Below are positions 1-7,314 of a stretch of 16,512 nt of DNA, one piece after another. The DNA is from CAYSEW01 sp964430245 (GTDB lineage: Bacteria; Bacteroidota; Bacteroidia; Flavobacteriales_D; Parvicellaceae). Location of the stretch: positions 1-16,512 of the forward strand of contig CAYSEW010000043.1 of NCBI GenBank assembly GCA_964430245.1, in the 5' to 3' direction. The notes below the pieces were generated by a model. That model was given only the letters and a program-made list of their open reading frames with translations, was not told the DNA's origin and made no database searches. The position numbers were made by a program, and so were the translations under genes. Every line of letters begins with the position of its first letter. Within the stretch, counting starts at the first letter, position 1.

Positions 1-9
1 AACGTAACG

Positions 10-28
10 ATAAACGTATTACGTTTAT
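10..28. repeat. 9-bp inverted repeat with 1-base spacer
   Basis: The left arm ATAAACGTA (10-18) and the right arm TACGTTTAT (20-28) are exact reverse complements separated by one base. No T-run follows, so it does not look like an intrinsic terminator on the plus strand. Its core AACGTA recurs at 1-6, 131-136 and 221-226 in the same upstream region. It could be a protein-binding site or chance in AT-rich DNA. A second, weaker inverted repeat (TTATGT at 34-39, ACATAA at 44-49) lies close by. No role is assigned. Confidence 0.35.
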
Positions 29-195
29 TCTTGTTATGTGTTAACATAATTGTTTTCAATGTTAAATTACTTATTAATATTCACATAAATGTTTAGCATT
101 TAATGGTATAGGCATTTTTAAATATTTTATAACGTATAGTTATTATAATTTGGCGCACTGTTTGGAAATATTATAATATATCCACATACATAAAC

Positions 196-203
196 TATAT
201 TTG
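196..203 (+). promoter_or_regulatory. Bacteroidetes -7 promoter element (TATATTTG) for the ABC-F gene
   Basis: TATATTTG is an exact match to the Bacteroidetes -7 consensus TAnnTTTG and lies 22 bases before the ATG at 226, which implies a short leader of roughly 15-20 bases. A -33 TTTG at the usual spacing (about 19 bases upstream) is not evident. The TTTG at 161-164 is too far away. The match is to the -7 element only, so the call rests on that and on its position. Confidence 0.5.
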
Positions 204-225
204 CACGCTCAAAAAAATAGAACGT

Positions 226-1845
226 ATGTTGTCAGCTCATAATATAACCTTGCAGTATGGAAAGAGAATACTGTTTGATGAAGTAAATATAAAGTTCAAT
301 GGAGAAAATTGCTACGGTGTCATTGGAGCTAATGGTGCAGGAAAATCCACATTTCTTAAGATTTTATCTGGAGAAATAGATGCCAATAAAGGTAGTGTTA
401 GCTTGGATCCAGGGAAAAGAATGGCAGTGCTTAAGCAAAATCATTTTGAATACGATGATTTTAGAGCTATCGATACAGTTATGATGGGACATCATGAGCT
501 TTGGAGCATAATGAAAGAGAAAGATACTATTTACGCTAAACCAGATTTTTCTGAAGAAGATGGGATAAAGGTTGCAGAATTAGAAGAACGATTTGCTGAA
601 ATGGATGGATGGAATGCAGAGCCAGATGCTGCAATGTTGCTGTCGGGGTTAGGTATAAATACTGCCGATCATGAAAAGTCCATGAAGGAATTAAATGGCA
701 ATCAAAAGGTAAGGGTTCTTTTAGCACAAGCTATTTTTGGTAATCCAGATTTTCTTATACTGGATGAGCCTACCAATGACCTGGACCTTCAAACAGTGAC
801 CTGGCTCGAAGATTTTTTATTGAATTTTAAAAATACAGTAATCGTTGTTTCACACGACAGACATTTTTTAGATACTGTTTGTACTCATATTGTAGATATA
901 GACTTTAAGAAAGTAAAAATGTATACTGGCAATTATACATTCTGGTATGAAAGTAGTCAGCTAGCGCTTAGACAAAGGAATAATGCCAATAAAAAGGCTG
1001 AGGAGAAGAAAAAAGAGCTACAGGATTTTGTTGCTAGGTTTAGTGCGAATGCTTCCAAATCAAAACAGGCAACAAGTAGAAAAAAGTTATTAGAAAAAAT
1101 TAATCTTGACGACATTGAGCCATCTAGCAGGAAATATCCAGCTATTATTCTAGCATCTGAAAGAGAAGCTGGAGATCAGGTCCTACACATCAATAACATG
1201 AGTAAATCATTGGATGGTGAAGTGCTGTTTAGTGACCTTAATTTAAATGTAACAAAGGGTGACAAAATTGCCTTGCTTTGTAAAAACGATCTAGCAACTA
1301 CTGCTTTATATGAAATCTTAAATGGATTGGATCAGCCAGATAGTGGAGATTTTCATTTTGGACAAACGATTACAACAGGGTATTTGCCCAATGAGAATGA
1401 GCACTTTTTTAAAGAAGAGCAAAGCCTGATCGATTGGTTAAGAGAATTTTCAGCTAATAAGGATGAGGTTTATATCCGAGGATTTTTAGGCAAAATGCTT
1501 TTTTCAGGAGAAGAAACTTTTAAAATGGCCAATGTGCTTTCAGGTGGTGAAAAGGTGAGGTGCATGATTTCAAGAATGATGCTAAGGGGAGGAAATTTCA
1601 TCATGCTTGATGAGCCAACTAATCATTTGGATCTTGAATCTATTCAAGCTTTCAATAATGCACTTATTAATTTCCCTGGAACTGTTATTTTCACTTGCCA
1701 TGATCACCATTTTACTCAAACAGTTGCAACAAGAATAGTAGAATTAACACCTAATGGTTGTTTAGATAAATTAATGACTTTCGATGAGTATATTACTAGC
1801 CCAAGGGTAAAAGACCAAAAGGCAGAATTACTTCAATTGGCATAG
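226..1845 (+). CDS. ykpA: ABC-F family ATPase, YkpA/YbiT type
   Basis: This is a 539-residue soluble protein with two ABC ATPase domains and no membrane segments, as expected for ABC-F proteins, which act on the ribosome rather than as transporters. Domain 1 has Walker A GANGAGKST (34-42), a non-standard signature LNGNQ (156-160), Walker B LILDEP ending near 182 and switch His210. The charged linker (about 240-300) includes the stretch SANASKSKQATSRKK and would be the tRNA-interacting arm. Domain 2 has a degenerate P-loop (around 351-359, CKNDLATTA), a perfect LSGGEK (438-443), LDEPTNHLD (461-469) and His492. From memory, Bacillus YkpA shows the same degenerate second P-loop and very similar linker, so these are family traits and not decay. 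The ATG at 226 follows a -7 element and begins the conserved MLSxxNIT start. The precise role (translation factor versus antibiotic protection) cannot be read from sequence, and close similarity to YkpA argues for housekeeping. It converges on the next gene with a 3-base gap. Confidence 0.9.
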   Translation: MLSAHNITLQYGKRILFDEVNIKFNGENCYGVIGANGAGKSTFLKILSGEIDANKGSVSLDPGKRMAVLKQNHFEYDDFRAIDTVMMGHHELWSIMKEKDTIYAKPDFSEEDGIKVAELEERFAEMDGWNAEPDAAMLLSGLGINTADHEKSMKELNGNQKVRVLLAQAIFGNPDFLILDEPTNDLDLQTVTWLEDFLLNFKNTVIVVSHDRHFLDTVCTHIVDIDFKKVKMYTGNYTFWYESSQLALRQRNNANKKAEEKKKELQDFVARFSANASKSKQATSRKKLLEKINLDDIEPSSRKYPAIILASEREAGDQVLHINNMSKSLDGEVLFSDLNLNVTKGDKIALLCKNDLATTALYEILNGLDQPDSGDFHFGQTITTGYLPNENEHFFKEEQSLIDWLREFSANKDEVYIRGFLGKMLFSGEETFKMANVLSGGEKVRCMISRMMLRGGNFIMLDEPTNHLDLESIQAFNNALINFPGTVIFTCHDHHFTQTVATRIVELTPNGCLDKLMTFDEYITSPRVKDQKAELLQLA

Positions 1846-1848
1846 AGG

Positions 1849-2292
1849 TTATTGAATTTCTTGAATTAAGAGATCTTTATTCATAAAAGAAAAGGAATCG
1901 CCAATTTTTTTATTGTAGAGGTGTTTCCCTATTGGCGAACCCAATGAAATACAATAAAAGACATTATTGTTAATGATGACTTTCCCCCAACCTATAGAAA
2001 TAAAATAGTTTCCATTGTTAGTATAAACAAGTGCGCCCACATCAACAGTAGGATGATTTTTTGATAAATTTATTTTAGAAAGTTCATATTTTAAAGCATT
2101 ATTCTTCTTTAATTGTAAAGAAAGGTTGTCAATTTCTGTTTGTATTATTGCCCTGCTTGTTTCATGTTTATCTCCCGCACTACTTTTTGTTTGGAGGTCT
2201 CTTGATTCAATAGTTTCTTTAATTATTTTATTTAGAGAATCTATTTTTTCATTCAATAGTGCATTTAATTGATTTAATAAATCCCCTTTCAT
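1849..2292 (-). CDS. Small conserved protein with GreA/GreB-like C-terminal motif
   Basis: Predicted length is 147 residues from the ATG at 2292. An upstream in-frame TTG at 2334 would add 14 residues and overlap the preceding gene, but the ATG version fits the family's N-terminus (a helix leading into the motif) better. The N-terminal half is a helical, probably coiled-coil region with the hallmark TKSSAGDKHETSRA (35-48). The C-terminal half is beta-rich: GALVYTNNGNYFISIGWG (86-103), then SLGSPIGKHLYNKKIGD (116-132), which resembles the end of the GreA/GreB C-terminal domain (SPLGxALLGxxxGD). I recognise this as a conserved flavobacterial family often carried in databases under the unsupported name 3-oxoacyl-ACP synthase; no ketosynthase motif is present. 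No signal peptide is seen, so it is cytosolic. A role in binding RNA polymerase is inferred from the Gre-like motif only. It lies 34 bases after the DUF4139 gene and is probably cotranscribed with it. Confidence 0.75.
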   Translation of the reverse strand: MKGDLLNQLNALLNEKIDSLNKIIKETIESRDLQTKSSAGDKHETSRAIIQTEIDNLSLQLKKNNALKYELSKINLSKNHPTVDVGALVYTNNGNYFISIGWGKVIINNNVFYCISLGSPIGKHLYNKKIGDSFSFMNKDLLIQEIQ

Positions 2293-2326
2293 GTTTATTT
2301 TAAATAACAGGGCAAAGATAGGTATC

Positions 2327-4231
2327 TTACTCAAGAGTCACCATTTCTCTTTTTGGGTATTTAACCTCATAGCTCAAATTCATGACTGCTTTTTCTTTTG
2401 AGGGAATGTTTAATTTCCAAGTTAGCTCTCCCGTTTTCTCATTGATGTTGCCATTAGAGGTCTCTATGGCTGATATATGTATATCACTTATAGCAGCGAT
2501 CGGAATTTGATCGAATAGCGTTAGCTGAATAGGTTCAGACTTTTTATTTCTTACAGATAATTCAAAACCTAGACTTTCAATTTTATTGTTGCCAACATTT
2601 CTTTTTTGAGTAAAGTCTTCTTTTTTCACCCTTTCTATTACTATGTTTTTGTCTCTGCCCAATGAAATATTCAATGTGTCTTCCATTGATTTAGCATTTA
2701 ATATAGACCTCCCAACAAAGGCATCTTCAAAATAAAGATTAGCTTCTCCTTCAAGGAAATGGTATTGCTCCCAGTTGATCATTCTTGCCATTAAAAAGGC
2801 ATCTTTGTCCAGCTTAGGAATGGCGTAATATTCATAAATTGTTTCTATTTCGTGTTCGTTTAAAGAAATCTCAACACTCTCACCTTTTGAGTTAACACTA
2901 TAAGGAACTGGAGCTTTGAACTCTACGCTTGTTTGGTTTTCAAAGGTGGTAGTTATTATCGTTTTCGCAACAGATTTTTGAATGAGAGGCGCCCTATATG
3001 AATAAAGATTATATCCTCCACTAGTACAAGCTATAGAGCTTGCAGACCTATGTGACATATCCTGAACTTCACAGACCTCAATCTCTAATAACTCTGTATT
3101 GTCTTGCATTTTTACATTTATAACAGAGCTGCCAATCGCAACCTGTTGGGTTTGACAGCCTACAAAACTAAATGTTAAATATTCAGCATTATTAGGCAGG
3201 GTTAGCTGGTATTTTCCATCAAAATCTGTTGTTGTTCCTATGGTAGTTCCTTTAACTAGAATATTCACAAAAGGAATGGGTTCATTATCTTCAGCAGAAA
3301 TTACTTTTCCAGAAACCGATCTCACCATAGGATTGATGAGCTGATATTTAGGAGTGTTATAAACGGTATTTCGATGGTAGTTTAGTTTCCATGGGGTTAA
3401 TAGGGGTGCAACTCCGCTTTGATTTGGGTTGGCATTAGAAAAGACAAGATCAATATTTTCCCAATCTACCCCCGTGTTTTGCCATACATTGGCTTTGTAA
3501 TTTAGCAATAAAGGACTGTTAATGGAATTGACCCTTAAATCATAATTAGGATACCATCCAGCATTAGAAACTAAATAGGTAATGGTGACCTCAGCTTGTG
3601 TTTTAAACTCTGCAGATACTAAGACCTTTATGTCACTTACGGGCAGCTCTTCGTTGTTCAATACATTGGTTAACTCTGTTTCAATGTTTTCTTTTTCTTT
3701 GGTCAGTTTTTCAATAGTAGATTTTACCGATAGTTCATCCTTTTTTATTTCTGTAAGCTCATGCTCGTAGAATTCAAGTGCGCTTTTAAGCTCAGATAAC
3801 GAAACTCCTGTTGCTGTTCCTCCAAGCTTTTTGTTTTCTTGTAATACTGTTTGCTTTTCTTTAAGCACCTCTAGTCTTGCGTTATTTTCTGTTATTTCTT
3901 TTTCAAGCTGAATAGATTTATTTTTTAGAGTTTCAAGTTGTTGGTTTTTCTGTAGCTTTTCAATATGGTTAAAATGATGATTCACTGATAAGATAGTAAA
4001 GTCTCCAAACCCTTTAACTTGTATGCTCTTTTCATCAATAAAAGGGGATAGTCCTTTAATTTCCAGCAATGTTTTTCCTTTAATTAAAGTTATCTCTCCT
4101 GTCCTTTTTAAATGAGCACCTTCGATAAAAACAGTAGCTTCTTTAAGGGTTGTCTTAATTTCTTTGGTAGTTGTTTTTTGAGCTGCTAGCTGACCAGCAA
4201 TCAGCAATAAAAATAAAAATGATTTTTTCAT
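2327..4231 (-). CDS. Secreted DUF4139 (MuiA-like) protein with inserted carboxypeptidase-type regulatory domain
   Basis: The preferred product is 634 residues from the ATG at 4231, which starts directly with a signal peptide (MKKSFLFLLLIAGQLAAQ, cleavage near residue 18). An in-frame TTG at 4258 would add nine residues ahead of the signal peptide and is less likely. The order is: DUF4140-like N-terminal beta region (about 27-90), long coiled coil (about 90-192), then DUF4139 (about 205-625) with the characteristic VSNAGWYPNYDLRV (221-234). A carboxypeptidase-like regulatory Ig fold (about 305-375; VSGKVISAEDNEPIPFVNIL, then GTTTDFDGKYQL) is inserted within DUF4139. The protein is exported to the periplasm or surface. 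The family is annotated as mucoidy inhibitor MuiA-like, but its biochemical function is unknown. No T9SS tail is present. It is the first gene of a likely two-gene minus-strand unit. The sequence TATTGCTTG upstream is a poor version of the -7 element, so the promoter is uncertain. Confidence 0.85.
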   Translation of the reverse strand: MKKSFLFLLLIAGQLAAQKTTTKEIKTTLKEATVFIEGAHLKRTGEITLIKGKTLLEIKGLSPFIDEKSIQVKGFGDFTILSVNHHFNHIEKLQKNQQLETLKNKSIQLEKEITENNARLEVLKEKQTVLQENKKLGGTATGVSLSELKSALEFYEHELTEIKKDELSVKSTIEKLTKEKENIETELTNVLNNEELPVSDIKVLVSAEFKTQAEVTITYLVSNAGWYPNYDLRVNSINSPLLLNYKANVWQNTGVDWENIDLVFSNANPNQSGVAPLLTPWKLNYHRNTVYNTPKYQLINPMVRSVSGKVISAEDNEPIPFVNILVKGTTIGTTTDFDGKYQLTLPNNAEYLTFSFVGCQTQQVAIGSSVINVKMQDNTELLEIEVCEVQDMSHRSASSIACTSGGYNLYSYRAPLIQKSVAKTIITTTFENQTSVEFKAPVPYSVNSKGESVEISLNEHEIETIYEYYAIPKLDKDAFLMARMINWEQYHFLEGEANLYFEDAFVGRSILNAKSMEDTLNISLGRDKNIVIERVKKEDFTQKRNVGNNKIESLGFELSVRNKKSEPIQLTLFDQIPIAAISDIHISAIETSNGNINEKTGELTWKLNIPSKEKAVMNLSYEVKYPKREMVTLE

Positions 4232-4276
4232 GGCTTTTTTATAGTGAGATGCAAGCAATAAATAAATTCCATAAAT

Positions 4277-4292
4277 AGTTATTTAAATAACT
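4277..4292. promoter_or_regulatory. Perfect 16-bp palindrome in a divergent intergenic region, possible operator
   Basis: AGTTATTTAAATAACT is its own reverse complement over all 16 bases. It lies in the 152-base region between the divergent DUF4139 and STAS-like genes, 13 bases upstream of a TAnnTTTG element, where a -33 element or an operator would be. No T-run follows, and both flanking genes start away from it, so a terminator is unlikely. Regulator binding is inference, and low-complexity AT sequence can give such palindromes by chance. Confidence 0.35.
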
Positions 4293-4305
4293 GTAATTAA
4301 AGTAC

Positions 4306-4313
4306 TAATTTTG
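4306..4313 (+). promoter_or_regulatory. Bacteroidetes -7 promoter element (TAATTTTG) for the STAS-like gene
   Basis: TAATTTTG matches TAnnTTTG exactly and lies 70 bases before the GTG at 4384, leaving a leader of about 65 bases. No TTTG is seen at the -33 position; the 16-bp palindrome occupies that place. Support comes from the -7 match and its position. Confidence 0.4.
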
Positions 4314-4383
4314 ATATAGTATAGTTTAAAAATTAGAAAGCATAGAAAAGAGTATTAAAAACAATATAGACCAAAGTGAAAAG

Positions 4384-4776
4384 GTGAGTACTTCTCTTGG
4401 TGTTTTGTCTAAAATTTCAGATAATATTTATTTGTTAGATTATAAAGATAGATTAGAAATAGACCTTAAAAATAGCTTGGAATTTAGAAACCAATTAACG
4501 GAACTAGTTAAAGATAAAAAAATTGGCATAATACTAAATGCTATGAATATTCAGGGTAATGCATCGATAAGCTCTATGCAGTTTTTTTCAAATGATATTA
4601 AGTACAATAAAATATGTATGGCGCAAGCTATTATAACAAATAAATTAGCGCTTAAATTACTTGCTAAATTCTATACAGAGTTTTTTAAAAAGAAGTCAAA
4701 AGTTAAAGTGTTCAGCAATTTTAATGAAGGGCTTATCTGGATTGAGGAGCAAGTTAATAGTGAATTGAAAAGTTGA
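4384..4776 (+). CDS. Small STAS/SpoIIAA-like protein
   Basis: The product is 130 residues with no signal peptide or membrane segment. The pattern of alternating short strands and amphipathic helices, a central hydrophobic strand (KIGIILNAM, about 46-54) and an end of KSKVKVFSNFNEGLIWIEEQ (about 104-123) resembles small STAS-like (DUF7793-type) proteins of Bacteroidota. The resemblance is in pattern only; I see no conserved phosphorylatable Ser motif I could name. The start is the GTG at 4384. The frame stays open upstream to a stop at 4327-4329, but that stretch has no ATG, GTG or TTG, only ATT and ATA codons, so the GTG is the best available start. It is likely monocistronic, converging on the pirin gene with a 24-base gap. 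A regulatory role by protein-protein contact is plausible but unproven. Confidence 0.65.
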   Translation: MSTSLGVLSKISDNIYLLDYKDRLEIDLKNSLEFRNQLTELVKDKKIGIILNAMNIQGNASISSMQFFSNDIKYNKICMAQAIITNKLALKLLAKFYTEFFKKKSKVKVFSNFNEGLIWIEEQVNSELKS

Positions 4777-4800
4777 TGACAATTAAGTAGGTACTTATAA

Positions 4801-5514
4801 TTAAACTGCCATCGAAAGCTCCATTAATAAAATTTCTGCAGGTGACGTTATGTCTATCTTAATTTCATTTTGATCTCTAATGCCAATTCCGTCTCTATTA
4901 TTTAGTTCAACACCATTGATCTTTGAGCTTCCGCTGATCATAAAAACATAAAATCCATTTCCTTGTTTATTGATTAAATGATCTACAGACATAGGTAAAC
5001 TGAATTTCCCAATATAGAACCATGCATCTTGATAGATCCATACTCCTTCATCATCCGAATTAGGGGAAAGTACTTGATAAAATTTATTTTTTTTCTCTAA
5101 TAGTTGTAATGACATTTGTTGGTAACGCGGTGTTACATTTTTTTGATTTGGAAACAGCCAAATTTGCAGAAGTGATGCTTTTTCACTCATGTGTTTATTA
5201 TATTCGCTATGCATAACTCCAGTTCCAGCAGACATTACCTGGATTTCTCCTTTTTTAATTACTGATTCATGACCCATATTGTCTTTATGAGTAAGTGCGC
5301 CACTTAATGGAATGGAGATGATTTCCATGTTTTCGTGAGGGTGCATTCCAAAGCCATTATCAGGGTCTAATAAATCATCATTTAAAACACGTAAAACGCC
5401 AAAATGTATAGCGCTTGGATTATAGTAATTTCCAAAGCTAAAGGTATGATAGGTTTTTAGCCAACCCATATCTACATAGCCTCTTTCTTTTGATTTATAG
5501 AGAATATAGTTCAT
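4801..5514 (-). CDS. Pirin family protein (YhhW-like bicupin)
   Basis: The product is 237 residues, the normal length for short pirins of the YhhW class. The N-terminal cupin carries the signature FGMHPHENMEIISIPLSG (55-72) and GTGVMHSEYN (97-106). The four metal ligands are visible as His58, His60, His102 and Glu104, so an Fe(II)-type site is intact. The C-terminal half (about 145-237) is the second, metal-free cupin with KINGVELNNRDGIGI (198-212). It is a cytosolic protein. Some family members show quercetin 2,3-dioxygenase activity in vitro, but the true substrate here is unknown. The ATG at 5514 gives the conserved family N-terminus (RGYVDMGWLKTYHTFSFGNY). It lies 22 bases after the GldK-like gene and is the last gene of a probable three-gene operon, in which it has no obvious functional link to its neighbours. 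Confidence 0.9.
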   Translation of the reverse strand: MNYILYKSKERGYVDMGWLKTYHTFSFGNYYNPSAIHFGVLRVLNDDLLDPDNGFGMHPHENMEIISIPLSGALTHKDNMGHESVIKKGEIQVMSAGTGVMHSEYNKHMSEKASLLQIWLFPNQKNVTPRYQQMSLQLLEKKNKFYQVLSPNSDDEGVWIYQDAWFYIGKFSLPMSVDHLINKQGNGFYVFMISGSSKINGVELNNRDGIGIRDQNEIKIDITSPAEILLMELSMAV

Positions 5515-5536
5515 TGATTAAAGATAACAATCTGTA

Positions 5537-7279
5537 TTATTTTTCCTTAACTCTTACTACGTACCTGAATCCCAATGTTGAATAGGATGAGCTGGGATCT
5601 GCAAAGGTTTTTGCATTTATTCCAGCAGTATTAATGCCTAGCTTATTTGAGTACCTTTCATCATACCAATTCGCTCCCATAACAAGGTGTCCATTGGTAG
5701 CATTTTTATTATTATAATACTTTTCTATTTGCAATAGTAGCTGGATGTCTTCATCTTTTATATTATTAAAAAACGTATGTCTTTTTGTGAAAATGGGTTT
5801 CCAGTTATTTGAATAGGATTCTTGTAACCATTCAGAGACATTTCCACCCATATAATAGATCTCATTTTGATCAACATTAAGGGATGAAAAACTGGATGTT
5901 TTGTCTTTTTTTTCAGGCATTACTTTTTGGGTAAAAAAACCACCGTCTATAATAAAGGCCTCTTTGTAATAGCTGTTGTTATTTATAAACCGGGTAAGCT
6001 GGTCTGCTCTAGTACTTATGTTTATAACGGAGTTGGCAGAATCTATTTTTTTATAATTATTTACATTGTTTAAAGAAAGGTCTGTTATCCAGCTATCATC
6101 ACCTAGATGATAATAATAGTTATCATAAATATTGATTTGTTTATTTTCTTTATTAGCAGTAGAAACCATGTCCCACTCTGCTACTGTTGGTAAAGAATAT
6201 GTTATTTCATAAGGAATATCATTGTTATTTAATGATTTTTGATGCATAGTGGTTTTCCAATGTAAAAAAGCCGTAACCTGATGGTAGTTTACGCCCACTA
6301 CAGGATATTGATCATAAGCTGGATGCCAGAAATACATGTTGGTCATGTGCTCTATGAAGCTGGGGTCAAAATCATTGATCCAGCATGAGGTGTCGGGGTA
6401 AACAGGTATGTTTTTTATTAATACAGTATCATCGATTTTCATAGCATATTCATAGATAAGTTTTTTTGTGTCAATTTCTTGTCTTGGATAATACCTTTCA
6501 CTTCCCTGTAAGTATAGCTCAGAAAGTAAAGGGTAATAATCACTGTATTCATGTTCTCCATATTTTGTAGGACCCCCAAATATCCTAGGATACCTAAATT
6601 CCTTATTCCAGTTCAATAGCCATTCTTCTTTAGGCAACAATTTCCCATTATTGTCATAAATAGGAATAGAAAAATCTTCTGGAAATTCATTGGCTAAAAG
6701 CCTTCTTGCAATAGAATCCTTTACCCATGTTACAAATTCACGATACTCAGCATTGCTCACTTCGTGTTTTTGAAAATAAAATGGATTCAAGTATTTCGTT
6801 TTATCTATAGTAAAGTTGCTGTCCAATTGTATGATCGCTTGATCAGGATAAGGGGATAGGTATTCTGGTTTCATATAATACCTAATAGAAAAAGGCAACA
6901 CCATTTCTGGTTTAGAAATAACATCTTCACTAGAAAGTAAAAAAGTATTTCCTTCGTCATAGCTTATTGAAGGATTAAAGTAGACACAATTTTCAAGCTT
7001 AATTTTTTTAAAATAAGTATTGGTATTTTCTTTACTATTTAGATTTGAGGGTTTTGCCGAGCCGTAATGATAGGGAAGACAAAAAATATTATTTCTATAA
7101 TAATAATCTAAATTTTGATTAACTACTTTAGGATTTAAATGTTCTACAACATAAACACCATCTAGAACAGTTGATTTTATTTCCGATTTTTCGAAATTAG
7201 CAGATACAGTAGTCGATTGTGCTATGATTGAATATGTTAATAAGCAACAATTAAAACAAAGAATAATTTTATTTATCAT
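5537..7279 (-). CDS. GldK-like SUMF1/formylglycine-enzyme-fold protein, no lipobox
   Basis: The product is 580 residues. An N-terminal signal peptide is visible (MINKIILCFNCCLLTYSIIA, cleavage near 21-22), but there is no lipobox Cys after the hydrophobic core, unlike canonical GldK, a T9SS ring lipoprotein. The SUMF1-fold region runs from about 160 to 580: KHEVSNAEYREFVTW (171-185), DTSCWINDF (296-304), YPVVGVNYHQVTAFLHW (325-341), YSLPTVAEWD (361-370), GGNVSEWL (478-485), MGANWYDERY (534-543) and LGFRYVVR (569-576). The DSIARRLL and DTSCWINDF stretches resemble GldK/GldJ more than true formylglycine enzymes. The last cysteine is Cys299, so the C-terminal active-site cysteines of sulfatase-activating enzymes are absent and that activity is unlikely. 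Known gldK genes sit in gldKLMN clusters, whereas here the neighbours are a permease and a pirin, so I read this as a paralogue. It is probably periplasmic with a structural or scaffolding role. Confidence 0.75.
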   Translation of the reverse strand: MINKIILCFNCCLLTYSIIAQSTTVSANFEKSEIKSTVLDGVYVVEHLNPKVVNQNLDYYYRNNIFCLPYHYGSAKPSNLNSKENTNTYFKKIKLENCVYFNPSISYDEGNTFLLSSEDVISKPEMVLPFSIRYYMKPEYLSPYPDQAIIQLDSNFTIDKTKYLNPFYFQKHEVSNAEYREFVTWVKDSIARRLLANEFPEDFSIPIYDNNGKLLPKEEWLLNWNKEFRYPRIFGGPTKYGEHEYSDYYPLLSELYLQGSERYYPRQEIDTKKLIYEYAMKIDDTVLIKNIPVYPDTSCWINDFDPSFIEHMTNMYFWHPAYDQYPVVGVNYHQVTAFLHWKTTMHQKSLNNNDIPYEITYSLPTVAEWDMVSTANKENKQINIYDNYYYHLGDDSWITDLSLNNVNNYKKIDSANSVINISTRADQLTRFINNNSYYKEAFIIDGGFFTQKVMPEKKDKTSSFSSLNVDQNEIYYMGGNVSEWLQESYSNNWKPIFTKRHTFFNNIKDEDIQLLLQIEKYYNNKNATNGHLVMGANWYDERYSNKLGINTAGINAKTFADPSSSYSTLGFRYVVRVKEK

Positions 7280-7314
7280 ATTTATATAATACAGTATTTA
7301 TTAAATGGTAAAAC

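Noticed and set aside
536..727. 63-residue minus-strand frame inside the ABC-F gene
   Set aside because: It lies wholly opposite a well-supported gene, and its sequence has no recognisable motif.
1832..1856. 6-bp inverted repeat across the convergent ends of the ABC-F and Gre-like genes
   Set aside because: The loop of 13 bases and weak AT stem are within chance expectation.
3582..3770. 62-residue plus-strand frame rich in Ser and Phe inside the DUF4139 gene
   Set aside because: It is the antisense of the coiled-coil coding region; low-complexity composition explains it.
4784..4797. TAAGTA/TACTTA inverted repeat between the STAS-like and pirin genes
   Set aside because: The two-base loop and AT-rich stem make a poor hairpin; no T-run supports a terminator in either direction.
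5537..7279. Sulfatase-activating formylglycine-generating enzyme
   Set aside because: No cysteine occurs after residue 299, so the C-terminal active-site pair is missing; GldK-like motifs fit better.
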